NCBI GenBank assembly: GCA_041287425.1
Contig: JBEULG010000012.1
Span: 1-64,000, forward strand
Length of the DNA stretch: 64,000 nt
Reading direction: 5' to 3'
Origin: JAFGSI01 sp041287425
GTDB taxonomy: Bacteria > Chloroflexota > Anaerolineae > Anaerolineales > Villigracilaceae
Below the pieces are notes generated by a model. That model saw only the letters and a program-made list of their open reading frames with translations, did not search any database and was not told the origin of the DNA. Of this stretch, positions 24,905-33,605 are shown piece by piece. Both the position numbers and the translations under genes were made by a program. The stretch's first letter is position 1; the number at the start of each line of letters is the position of its first letter.

Positions 24905-24987
24905 TCGATGCCCCTTCTAATCCGGTTTAGGGATAGTATAACAAATTTCCGCCGCGGCCGATGATCTTTCCCCCCAAGGGTTCGCTC

Positions 24988-27930
24988 TCACTTCATGGCC
25001 ACGCAATTGCGCCCCGATTCTTTGGCGGCGTACATGGCCTGGTCGGCGCGTTTGATCATGTCATGCAGGTTGGCGATCTTCTCGTCCAGGGCCGAAACGC
25101 CGATGCTCACCTGCACCGACAGAAGCCCCGCTTCGGTCGGAATCGGCTCGGCTGTGATCGCCGCATGGACGCGTTCCGCCACCTCCATGGCCGTCTCAAT
25201 ATCGGCTCCCGGTAACAGGGCGGAGAATTCCTCCCCCCCGTAGCGGCCCAGGAGGTCGGTCTCCCGCAGGGTGCTGCGCAGCCGCCGGGCGATGCTACGC
25301 AGCACTTCATCCCCCACCTGATGGCCATATTGGTCGTTGACGCTTTTGAAATAATCCACGTCCAGAATCAGAGCGGCGAGTGCCTGTCCCTGGCGTTTCG
25401 CTCGTTGAAATTGTCTTTCGCCCTGCTCGAAGAAATAGCGGCGGTTGTGCAGGCCGGTCAAGTCGTCCGTGATGGCCAACCGGCGGACTTCTTCCAGCAG
25501 ATTGGCGTTTTGGAGGGCGGAAGCCACTTGCCTGGCAAACAGCAGCATGGCCTGCAAATCGCCCTCCCGGAAACCTTCGCCCCATAACCAAATCACGCCG
25601 AGCATCTGGCCCTCACTGACGAGGGGCAGGTGACACATGACGACATTTTCTGCAATTCCCAGAGCCTTCAAAATCTTGCTCAACTTGTGATGAGGGATGT
25701 GAGGCAGGAGGCTGCGCGCCACTTGAAATGGTTCGCGGATGAAAACGGAGGAGGGAATCTGGCTGACAAAGGCTTCGAGCGTTTCGAGTGGCACGGCGTA
25801 GTCGGTCATGCGGTAGCCGCTCAAACGCTCCGCCTGCCGGACGGCCTGAGGCGGCAGGGAGGTGTAGCGAATGACCGCATGCGCGCCTTGTCCGTCTATC
25901 AAGGCAACGATGCAGTGCAGGCCGAGTTTGGACAATTCGTTCCCCAGGGCGCGGAACACGCCGTTCAAGTCCGAAGCGGCTGCCGCGCTGGCGCCGACTT
26001 GCACCAGCGCCTTGAACAAGGCATTGGAACGCTCCGTTTGGAGCCGCTGATGTTCTTCGGCGCGGACGGTCCGCAAACGCTGAATGGCGGTGGAAAGTTG
26101 TCCGGCCAGAATGCCGAGCAGTTCTTCGTCCTCGCGCCGAAAGTGATTCGGCTCGCGGCTCTCGACATTCAGCACGCCGATGACTTTGTCCCCGGCTTTG
26201 AGGGGAACGCACAATTCGGAGCGCGTCAGCGGATCGACGCTCAAGTAATCGGGCGCCTGACTGACCTCGGGGACGTTGCGCGGCTTTCCTGAGCGGGCGA
26301 CGGCGCCGACGATGCCCAGATCCAACGGCACCCGGATCTGGCCTTCCCGTTTGGTCTGGTGGTAAGACGAATGGACGTAAAGTTCCTGCCGCTTTTCGTC
26401 CAACAAGAGAATGGCGACGTAATCCGGGTAAATATCATGGCCGATCAGTTCGGTGGCCCGTTCGAGCAATTCATCCTCGTCATTGACGTCGTTCGCCAGG
26501 GCGGCGATGGCATGCAAGACGGCCAGTTCGCGCGCCCGCCGGCGCTCGGCTGCCAGCAGACGCGTATTGCGCAGGACGCCGGCCACTTGCTCGGCCAGAA
26601 TCTCGGCCAGGTGGATATCATTGTCATTGAAACCGCCCAGCCGATTGGCCACGTAAATGGCTCCCATCAACTTGTGTTCGAGATTCCACAAGGGGGCAAC
26701 CAGAATCGAGCGAACTCCCAACGAAGCGGCCATCTCAGCAAAATCGGCGGGGATGTCAGCGGGCGAATTGGCGCAGAAGACGCCGCGCGAAAAATCCCAA
26801 GCCCGGGCGCCCATCTCACACGGGTAACGGATGGCTCTCAAAATCTCCTCGCTCACCCCATGACCGGGGGACTGAAACTGGATGAATTTTCCCGTTTCCT
26901 CGCACAAACCGATGACACAAATCTCGGCCTGGAACAGGTCGGCCAGGATGTCGGTCAGGGAACCGCAGATTTCGCTGTCAGGATACAGGCTGAAGGTCTG
27001 CGAAATCATGTGCAGGCCGGCCAGTTCCCGTACTCGCGCGCGGGCCTCTTCGAGCAAAAGCACCTTGGTCATCGCCAGGGAAATCTGGCGGGCAGTCAGT
27101 TCGCCGCGGCGGATTTCGTCCTCTGTAAAATGATGGGGCTGGCGGAAGCCCAGGATGACCGCCCCCAGGCGGCGCGCCCCGGAAATCAGCGGCAAGCCAA
27201 GCGCCGAGGCGCTGGGAAAGTCACGCGCCAGGTTGGGGCCGATGCAGGCGGCATGGCGCACATCCTCCAGGGCCAAGGGGCGGCCGGCCTCCAGCACGGC
27301 CTGTGTTAGGCTCGTTTCGCCCGGCAAGGGTTGGACGGTTGCGTAGGTTTCACTCAAGCGGCCATAGGCGGCGGTCGGGATGGGGGCTTGCTTTTTTTCG
27401 TCCCAGCGGGTGATAAAGCAATCGTCGGCGCGGAACAGTTTGCCCACCCGCTGTGCCAGCATCCGGAGCATGGCCAGCATGTCGTCGGCCTCCAGGGCGG
27501 CGCTGACGACATCGTTCAGCATGGAAAGGAAATCGATCTGGTCGAGTTGCTGCTGAGTCCGTTCGGCCTGGAGAAGAACTGCCTGCTGCACCCGCCGCTG
27601 GTCTTGCTTCATGCGGACGGCGAAGACTGCCACCGCACTGACCAGAGTCAGCCCCACCAGGTGGGCGGCGACTGCATCTCCCGTATAGGCTCCCCGCTGG
27701 AGAACAAGCGAGAGCAAAAGGTACGTCAGGAAATCCAGGACCCCCAGCGACAAGGCCCAACCCAGCCCCCGCCACCAGGCGAACAGGATGACCGGCAGCG
27801 CAATCACCATCCCGGCCGGCGGGCCAAAGAAGTAACGCACGATTGCCACCGCCCCCAAAATCAACAGCGACAGTCCCCCAAAAAATAGCCAGGTTGCCCG
27901 CAGGCGGGAGGAGTAAGGCATTCCGGTCAT
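24988..27930 (-). CDS. Membrane-bound GAF-rich diguanylate cyclase (GGDEF)
   Basis: About 980 residues. Four membrane helices (residues ~8-105) are followed by four GAF domains (~135-295, 305-465, 470-630, 645-810) and a C-terminal GGDEF domain (~815-980). The active site is intact as RYGGEEF, with DVDYFKSVND for Mg/GTP, and the inhibitory RxxD site (RETD, 5 residues before GGEEF) is present, so product feedback is expected. It makes c-di-GMP from GTP in response to cytosolic ligands. The start is uncertain: ATG 27930 has no Shine-Dalgarno, and an in-frame ATG at 28044 adds 38 unremarkable residues; a -10 at 28095-28100 would allow either. Confidence 0.88.
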   Translation of the reverse strand: MTGMPYSSRLRATWLFFGGLSLLILGAVAIVRYFFGPPAGMVIALPVILFAWWRGLGWALSLGVLDFLTYLLLSLVLQRGAYTGDAVAAHLVGLTLVSAVAVFAVRMKQDQRRVQQAVLLQAERTQQQLDQIDFLSMLNDVVSAALEADDMLAMLRMLAQRVGKLFRADDCFITRWDEKKQAPIPTAAYGRLSETYATVQPLPGETSLTQAVLEAGRPLALEDVRHAACIGPNLARDFPSASALGLPLISGARRLGAVILGFRQPHHFTEDEIRRGELTARQISLAMTKVLLLEEARARVRELAGLHMISQTFSLYPDSEICGSLTDILADLFQAEICVIGLCEETGKFIQFQSPGHGVSEEILRAIRYPCEMGARAWDFSRGVFCANSPADIPADFAEMAASLGVRSILVAPLWNLEHKLMGAIYVANRLGGFNDNDIHLAEILAEQVAGVLRNTRLLAAERRRARELAVLHAIAALANDVNDEDELLERATELIGHDIYPDYVAILLLDEKRQELYVHSSYHQTKREGQIRVPLDLGIVGAVARSGKPRNVPEVSQAPDYLSVDPLTRSELCVPLKAGDKVIGVLNVESREPNHFRREDEELLGILAGQLSTAIQRLRTVRAEEHQRLQTERSNALFKALVQVGASAAAASDLNGVFRALGNELSKLGLHCIVALIDGQGAHAVIRYTSLPPQAVRQAERLSGYRMTDYAVPLETLEAFVSQIPSSVFIREPFQVARSLLPHIPHHKLSKILKALGIAENVVMCHLPLVSEGQMLGVIWLWGEGFREGDLQAMLLFARQVASALQNANLLEEVRRLAITDDLTGLHNRRYFFEQGERQFQRAKRQGQALAALILDVDYFKSVNDQYGHQVGDEVLRSIARRLRSTLRETDLLGRYGGEEFSALLPGADIETAMEVAERVHAAITAEPIPTEAGLLSVQVSIGVSALDEKIANLHDMIKRADQAMYAAKESGRNCVAMK

Positions 27931-28094
27931 CGATGCTCTGGAGGAATCAATGCCTTCAAATTTTATACCAGGCAGGGAAAATGACGATGGGAAACTTCTC
28001 CTATCACCGTCAGCCCCGCCCAAGGAACGGTTCTTTGCCCCCATGTTATCCCAAGAAAATCCTTCTGACGACTTACAAAGACATTACAAGTTGC

Positions 28095-28100
28095 ATTATA
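28095..28100 (-). promoter_or_regulatory. -10 box candidate upstream of the diguanylate cyclase gene
   Basis: Minus-strand TATAAT overlapping the stop codon of the upstream gene; no clear -35. Confidence 0.35.
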
Positions 28101-29127
28101 GATTGACCAGGTTGGGGTCCATGATGTACTGCCACCAGTTGTTGGCCACGCCGGCCGTCCGACCGGCCACTTTGGGCAAATGGGCCAGCCACCAGCGATG
28201 GTGAGCGCGGATGTCGCCGCCGCCCCACTCGTTGGCATCCACTTCGCGCAGGTCGCCCCGAAATTCCGGAAAATTGAGCCAATCGTAACACTCGCTCAAC
28301 ACTTTGGTCGGGTTTCCCCAATCATACTCGCGCTGGCTGTTGGGAGCAAAATGGATTGTGCCGACAGCCGCCTTGCCGGGCGCATTCTTCTCGTAGCGGC
28401 TGAAGCGGGCGTACAAGTTGGCCTCGCCGGTTGCCTTTTCGAAAACTTTGGAGAGAATCGCCTCTGCCCGATGACCAAACGCCTCCAACATTTCCCCCAC
28501 GCTGCGCTCGAAAGAAAAGCCCATCACAACGAAGCGGCGCGGACAGCGGGCGGTGTTCCTCAGAGGCGGGGCGTTGCACCAGAAAGCCCCCGCCCCGCCC
28601 ATGCAGGACTCGTAAAAACCGGCATGCGGAAAGCCAAACAGCCAGACCTCGTCGATTTCGCGCTTCGCAATGCGCGGCAGGACGTTGTAACCGGTCAGGA
28701 TGGCCTGATAGTCGATCTCCTCCGGCTTGTGAGGCGGCGCGCCGCGCATGACCTCCAGATAGGCAGCCGGCGTGTAACGGTAACCATCCACCTTGGCCGG
28801 GAATTCGTCCAGGAGGACGCGTTCGACCACCTCGTAACGGGCCATGCCGCCGCTCGTCTCGAGGATGTCCTGGATGAAGCCACCTATCAAATCGTCAACC
28901 CGATTCCATTTCATGGTTTGAGAAAGCCGTTCGCGGCTGGCGGCCTCCATGATGGGATCGTAGACGATCAACAAAACCCGATTGGTGACGATGACGGCCG
29001 GGTCGGTCAGATTATCGGCCGGCACGGGGGCGGCGGCCGGCGGCGGAGCGCCCCGGCCGGTGACCTTTTGCACCAGGCCGAGCAGAGAAGCCAACCAATT
29101 GCCCGAGGGACGAGAGGGAATGCTCAT
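28096..29127 (-). CDS. Conserved uncharacterised protein (343 aa)
   Basis: After a short Pro/Ala-rich N-terminus (residues ~1-45) the body is well structured: NRVLLIVYDPIME near 50, MKWNRVDDLIGGFIQDILE, EVWLFGFPHAGFYESCMGG near 170, GFSFERSVGEMLEAFGHRAE near 205, GTIHFAPNSQREYDWGN near 265 and DIRAHHRWWLAHLP near 315. I recall similar motifs in uncharacterised, often secreted, bacterial proteins, but know no function. The conserved His, Asn and Glu residues suggest an enzyme; that is inference. No signal peptide is seen. ATG 29127 has GAGGAGG upstream. It follows the PP2C-like membrane protein gene by 13 bp, so the two are probably one operon. Confidence 0.8.
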   Translation of the reverse strand: MSIPSRPSGNWLASLLGLVQKVTGRGAPPPAAAPVPADNLTDPAVIVTNRVLLIVYDPIMEAASRERLSQTMKWNRVDDLIGGFIQDILETSGGMARYEVVERVLLDEFPAKVDGYRYTPAAYLEVMRGAPPHKPEEIDYQAILTGYNVLPRIAKREIDEVWLFGFPHAGFYESCMGGAGAFWCNAPPLRNTARCPRRFVVMGFSFERSVGEMLEAFGHRAEAILSKVFEKATGEANLYARFSRYEKNAPGKAAVGTIHFAPNSQREYDWGNPTKVLSECYDWLNFPEFRGDLREVDANEWGGGDIRAHHRWWLAHLPKVAGRTAGVANNWWQYIMDPNLVNL

Positions 29128-29140
29128 GGAACCTCCTCGA

Positions 29141-31435
29141 CTAAGGAACCGCACCAGCATAATAGATTTTGTTCCCCACGCACAGGAAAAGGTCTCGATT
29201 CGGCCCAAACGCCATCGCGGTCGCCTGTTGACCGGCAAATCCGGCCTGGACCAGGTCGGTGCCGGCGCGGAACTGACTCTGCATCGCCATCGAATCGGCG
29301 CGGGGGGCGAAGCGATAGACCGCTTGCGTGAGGGGTTCGAGCAAATACAGCGAGGGGTCGGGCGTCGGCCCGAACATCATTTGAGAGAAAATGGCGTCCG
29401 CGATGGTAACACCGGAGACATGCCCCGGCCGCTCGTCCACGAAGGTCAACGGGTCGGTGCAGCGGGTCGGGACTACGCTCAGACGGCTGAGCGTGCAGGC
29501 CGCCATGTGTCCATCCTGAAACAACAGGTACAGGTCGTCCCCGCTGATGGCCAGGTCGATGACCTGATTCATGTTTTGCGGCACCTGTTCGCTGAAGAAA
29601 CTGATCGGCAAGTCGGTGAATTCGCCCAGGCTGCCGGCATAGACCCAGACGGCGTTCTGATCGAGCAGATAGAGGTTGCGGCCGTCGATATCCAAACTAA
29701 AATTGCGCACCCCTGTCCAGCCAACGCTGGGCCCAGCCAGCGCCACCGCCACCGGTTCGCTGCCGGCCGAGCAATACAGCAGCGTGCCGCTGCCATCCAT
29801 GGCCAGCACATCGGCGTTGCGCGTGTTGATGGGCGGCAAAGCGGCCAGGTCAATCAGCGGGCCGACCTGCAGGCCGTTGTAAACGCCCGGTCCGCAGCGG
29901 AAGAAATCGTTCAGCCGCGCTTCTTGCTGGGTCAGCAAAGCGTGCAAGACCTCCCCACCCGCTGCGTCGAGCAGGAACAGCCCGTCCTCGGTCGCCGCCA
30001 TGCGGGTAATGCGCCGGTCCTCGCCCAGCGAGCCGCTTATCTGACGAAATTCGAGCCGCACGATGCCGTCCAGGCTATCGAGGGCCGACTGGGCAATCCG
30101 GCGCAATTCGCGGGATTCCTGCGTCACCAGGTAAACCTCGGCCCGGTCGAGGTAATACAAGCAACTCTCCCAGGCATGACGGACAACCGCCGGGTCGGTC
30201 TGGCCGATGGCGCCCACTGCCGCCTGAACGGCCAGTTGATAATTTTCCTCGTATTGCGAACTCTTCCCATAGCGGACGTAAACCGTACTGGCGGCCACCA
30301 CCAGCGCGAGCGGGATGACGATGGCCACGAACGCCAGAAAAGTGTTCGAAAGCGGCGGGCCTTCCGGGCGCATGCCCGGCAGGAGGCGCGGCAGGAACTC
30401 TCGCATCGCCTGGGCGAGCCGCTCATTCAGGAGACGCGCGCGCTGCAGGAAGCGCGCCAGGCTGCCATAGACCTGCCGACGGCGCGCCGGCGAGGGACGC
30501 TCGATCTCCGGCAAAGGGACTGCCTGGCGGGGAGCAAGGCTCGCCGGCCGGGGCGCAGACGGGGCGGCGGCCTGTCTCACCGGCTCCGGCGCGCTTGCCG
30601 GCGCCTCGCTCGGCGGCTGCGAACCGCCCGCCATCAATCGGCTGAAACGGCTGGCCGGGCGTTCGGCCGGCGGAACGGCCGGAGGAGCCACCGGCCCGAG
30701 GTCGGCGGGCAGGGGAGCGGCGATTTCGACCGCCGGTTTCATCGCTTGCAGAACCTCCACCCTTCCTTTGCCCGCCTGGGTCTGAATTAGAACAGCATTC
30801 AAATCCTCATCGGTCAGCGAAAGCAGTTTACGCCGTCGCGCCTCCAGGCCGGCCAGGCCGCGTTCGGCTTCCAGCGCAGCCTGCCAGGCCGACGGCAATT
30901 CGGCACACAACAGCACCTGGTCGCCGGGCTGCAAGGTCATCTGAGAAAAATAGATGGGTGTCGCCGAGCCATGCCCCAGGCCGCGGCCGGACAGGGTCTC
31001 GTCCTGGAAATGCCGGACGCCCTCCGGTGCAAGGTGAAAGGCGTGAGTCGGGCCGCTCTGCGCCAGGGTCAACTGTCGGCCGCGCAGCACGCCGAAAATC
31101 AACCGGCCGCTGGATTGCTGCGAGACGCTGCTGAGTTTACGATTGCGGTCGGTCAGGAACTGATTGAGCATCTCGATGACTGACCGCATCGCCGAGGTCA
31201 ACGCGCCCGGAATCTGATAGAAACGTTCGGCCAATTGCGCGACCAACTGAGCATATTCGCTCGAAGTGAACGGCGCGTTGCCCGCCAGGCTCAGGTAAAC
31301 GATGAGCCAGTCACTCTCCCGGCCGCGGGCGGCGCGCCGCGGCGGAGCCGTCGCCAGCAGACCCGGCAGTTGCGGCCATTCCTGACCCTTGACGCGATTG
31401 AAAGGCAGTAGATACAGGTCCAACTCGGCAGGCAT
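29141..31435 (-). CDS. Membrane protein with PP2C-like N-terminal domain and C-terminal propeller-like domain
   Basis: A 764-residue protein. Residues ~1-215 resemble a PP2C/SpoIIE-type fold (SSGRLIFGVLRGRQLTLAQSG, LQPGDQVLLCAELPSAW), but the metal-binding Asp motifs (DGxG) are not visible, so it is probably inactive. A Pro/Ala linker follows, then one membrane helix (~390-410, LAFVAIVIPLALVVAASTVYV), a helical segment and a repeated strand-rich domain (LFLLDAAGGEV, LLYCSAGSEP, LYLLDQNAVWV, LYLLFQDGHM) like a beta-propeller outside the membrane. It may sense an external signal and pass it inward; inference. TATAAT lies 6 nt before ATG 31435, with no Shine-Dalgarno. Confidence 0.75.
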   Translation of the reverse strand: MPAELDLYLLPFNRVKGQEWPQLPGLLATAPPRRAARGRESDWLIVYLSLAGNAPFTSSEYAQLVAQLAERFYQIPGALTSAMRSVIEMLNQFLTDRNRKLSSVSQQSSGRLIFGVLRGRQLTLAQSGPTHAFHLAPEGVRHFQDETLSGRGLGHGSATPIYFSQMTLQPGDQVLLCAELPSAWQAALEAERGLAGLEARRRKLLSLTDEDLNAVLIQTQAGKGRVEVLQAMKPAVEIAAPLPADLGPVAPPAVPPAERPASRFSRLMAGGSQPPSEAPASAPEPVRQAAAPSAPRPASLAPRQAVPLPEIERPSPARRRQVYGSLARFLQRARLLNERLAQAMREFLPRLLPGMRPEGPPLSNTFLAFVAIVIPLALVVAASTVYVRYGKSSQYEENYQLAVQAAVGAIGQTDPAVVRHAWESCLYYLDRAEVYLVTQESRELRRIAQSALDSLDGIVRLEFRQISGSLGEDRRITRMAATEDGLFLLDAAGGEVLHALLTQQEARLNDFFRCGPGVYNGLQVGPLIDLAALPPINTRNADVLAMDGSGTLLYCSAGSEPVAVALAGPSVGWTGVRNFSLDIDGRNLYLLDQNAVWVYAGSLGEFTDLPISFFSEQVPQNMNQVIDLAISGDDLYLLFQDGHMAACTLSRLSVVPTRCTDPLTFVDERPGHVSGVTIADAIFSQMMFGPTPDPSLYLLEPLTQAVYRFAPRADSMAMQSQFRAGTDLVQAGFAGQQATAMAFGPNRDLFLCVGNKIYYAGAVP

Positions 31436-31441
31436 GATTAC

Positions 31442-31449
31442 ATTATACT
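31442..31449. promoter_or_regulatory. Overlapping bidirectional -10 driving two leaderless genes
   Basis: ATTATACT reads TATACT on the plus strand (31444-31449, 6 nt before ATG 31456) and TATAAT on the minus strand (31447-31442, 6 nt before ATG 31435). The two start codons are only 20 bp apart. Confidence 0.6.
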
Positions 31450-31455
31450 GGTAAA

Positions 31456-32517
31456 ATGGACGGGCAAGAAGCAGTAGACTCCCCGCTGGTGAACGAAACC
31501 ATGAATTTCAGCCTTGCCGACGACTTTGCAACCCTGAATCCGGCCGAATGGAACGCCCTGCTGGCCGAATCTGTCACCGATGCGCCCTTCCTGCGCCATG
31601 AGTACCTGCAAATCTGGTGGGAAACGCGCGGCGGCGGGGAATGGCCGCCCTCCGCCAGATTGGCACTGGTGGCCGCCCACCGCGCCGGACGCCTGGTCGG
31701 CCTTGCCCCGCTCTTCTTCGCCGATAACCGCGATGGCCGTCCCGCCCTGCTCCTGGTAGGCAGCATCGAAATCTCCGACCTCCTCGACCTGATTGTCCGC
31801 CCGGCCGACCTGCCCGCCTTTGCTGCCGGTCTGCTCGATTTCCTGGACAGCCTGCCGTTCCCCTGGCAGGTTCTCGACCTGCACAACCTGGCCGAGTCCT
31901 CCCCCAGTCTATCCGCCCTGCAGACGGCTGCCCGGCGGCGCGGCTGGGACGCCCGGGTGGCAAAAACCTATCACTCCCCCGCCATTCCCCTGCCGGGCGA
32001 TTTCGAGGTCTATCTGGCCAGCATCGACAAGAAACAGCGCCATGAGATCCGCCGCAAAATGCGCCGCGCCGAGGAAAGTGGACAGGCCGTGCGCTGGTAC
32101 ATCGTCTCGGCCGCCGACTCGCTGGAGGCGGACATCGAGGCCTTCCTCGATTTGATGGCCCACGACCCGCAAAAGGCTGCTTTCCTGACGCCGCCCATGC
32201 GCGACCAAATACGTCGCGTCTGTCAGGCCGCCTTCGCCCACGGCTGGCTGCAATTGGCCTTCATGGAAGTGAACGGGCAAAAAGCCGCTGCCTACCTGAA
32301 CTTCGATTACAACAACCGCATCTGGGTCTACAATTCCGGCCTCGACCGCGCTTTCCTAGACCTTTCCCCCGGCTGGGTGCTGCTCGGTCACCTGCTGCGC
32401 TGGGCCAATGAGAATCGGCGGGCCGAGTTCGACTTTCTGCGCGGCGACGAGGAATACAAGTATCGCTTCGGCGCGGTGGATCGCTTCCTGGTGCGCCTGT
32501 GCCTGGGGAGAAAATAG
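31456..32517 (+). CDS. GNAT-fold N-acyltransferase (CelD/BioF2-like)
   Basis: A 353-residue protein with the layout of the FemAB/CelD-like acetyltransferase family (Acetyltransf_6): an N-terminal GNAT-like half with GRLVGLAPLFFADN, a helical hinge KKQRHEIRRKMRRAEE near residue 195, and a second half with AAAYLNFDYNNRIWVYNSG and a C-terminal FLRGDEEYKYRFG. These enzymes transfer acyl groups onto polysaccharides or peptides; the acceptor is unknown. ATG 31456 is 6 nt after TATACT, so translation is probably leaderless; ATG 31501 is an alternative with GGTGA upstream. Confidence 0.82.
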   Translation: MDGQEAVDSPLVNETMNFSLADDFATLNPAEWNALLAESVTDAPFLRHEYLQIWWETRGGGEWPPSARLALVAAHRAGRLVGLAPLFFADNRDGRPALLLVGSIEISDLLDLIVRPADLPAFAAGLLDFLDSLPFPWQVLDLHNLAESSPSLSALQTAARRRGWDARVAKTYHSPAIPLPGDFEVYLASIDKKQRHEIRRKMRRAEESGQAVRWYIVSAADSLEADIEAFLDLMAHDPQKAAFLTPPMRDQIRRVCQAAFAHGWLQLAFMEVNGQKAAAYLNFDYNNRIWVYNSGLDRAFLDLSPGWVLLGHLLRWANENRRAEFDFLRGDEEYKYRFGAVDRFLVRLCLGRK

Positions 32518-32533
32518 AACGGGCAGCCCCTCT

Positions 32534-33376
32534 TCATGCGAGGCCGCACATGCGGGCAGAAATCTCCCACAAGCGGTGCGCCGCCTCGAGGTCCAGGCCG
32601 GCCGGGTCGGGGGCTTTGGGACGGCCATGCTTCCAGTAAATCTCGGCCGCCTGCTGAATAGAGGGTTCGAGAGCCAGGAAGACGATTCCGGCCGCCGATT
32701 CGGCGGGCGTGATTCCGCCGCGGCGGCGGAGCGCCCAAATCCAGCGCACCAGGCGTGGGTTGCCTTTGAACCCCATTTCGGTGAACACCAGCCCCGGGTC
32801 GGCGGCGAACGCCTGAACACGGCTGCCCGGCCCCAGGCGGCGGCGCAATTCGAGCGTGAAGAGCACATTGCACAACTTGGTCTGCTTATAGGCCAGCAGG
32901 CCGTTGTAGAAACGCCGCAATTGCAAATCATGCCAGCGCAAACGGGTGCGATAATGCGACCCCGAACTGACGGTCACGACCCGCGCCTGCGGCGCAGCCG
33001 CCAGCAGCGGCAGCAGTTCGTTCGTCAGTAAAAAGGGGGCCAGATGGTTGACCGCCCACTGCATTTCGATTCCCTCGGCGGTCAGAGTGCGGCGGAAGGT
33101 GAACACGCCGGCGTTGTTGATCAACCCGTCCAGCCAGCGGCGGCCGGCAGCCTCCACCTCGCCCCGCAGCGCGGCCGCCAGGGCGCGGACCTGCGACTGA
33201 AGCGCCAGGTCGGCAGTCAGGAGGCGGCAGCCTCCCCTCAGCCGCGCCTCCAGGGCCGCAGCCCGCTCCGGATTGCGTCCAACGCCGATGACGAACACAC
33301 CCTGCTTCACGAGCGCCTCGGTCACGGCCAGCCCAATCCCTGAGGTAGCGCCGGTGACGACAAAGAGTTTCTCCAT
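32534..33376 (-). CDS. Short-chain dehydrogenase/reductase
   Basis: A 280-residue classical-type SDR. Cofactor motif TGATSGIG is at residues 7-14, GRNPER follows (NADP preference suggested by the Arg), NNAG near 88, the catalytic Ser in VSSGSHYR near 140 and YKQTK near 165. It resembles retinol-dehydrogenase-like oxidoreductases; the substrate is unknown. ATG 33376 is chosen because GGTGGAG lies 7 nt upstream; ATG 33382 and a long extension to 33517 are less likely. It is convergent with the GNAT gene, with 16 bp between stops. Confidence 0.9.
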   Translation of the reverse strand: MEKLFVVTGATSGIGLAVTEALVKQGVFVIGVGRNPERAAALEARLRGGCRLLTADLALQSQVRALAAALRGEVEAAGRRWLDGLINNAGVFTFRRTLTAEGIEMQWAVNHLAPFLLTNELLPLLAAAPQARVVTVSSGSHYRTRLRWHDLQLRRFYNGLLAYKQTKLCNVLFTLELRRRLGPGSRVQAFAADPGLVFTEMGFKGNPRLVRWIWALRRRGGITPAESAAGIVFLALEPSIQQAAEIYWKHGRPKAPDPAGLDLEAAHRLWEISARMCGLA

Positions 33377-33559
33377 CTCCATACTCCACCAAACGGGCGA
33401 TGAACGCTTCTCGCCTTTGCGACAAGCCGGAAAAGACCGGCAGAGTGGTATTCTACCAGGAATAATTTTCCCTCGGCGCCGTTTGAGTGCACCAAAACGC
33501 CTCGAAGGAAATTGCACCCTTTGGCGGGACTGGCCGCAAGAGCAGGCGCCGCTCTCTGT

Positions 33560-33565
33560 TATAAT
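33560..33565 (+). promoter_or_regulatory. -10 box upstream of the phosphohexomutase gene
   Basis: TATAAT 40 bp before ATG 33606, with GGGAGA between. The -35 is not clear. Confidence 0.5.
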
Positions 33566-33605
33566 TTCCGGCGCATTTCATCTTTTCATTACCGGGAGAA
33601 CAAAC

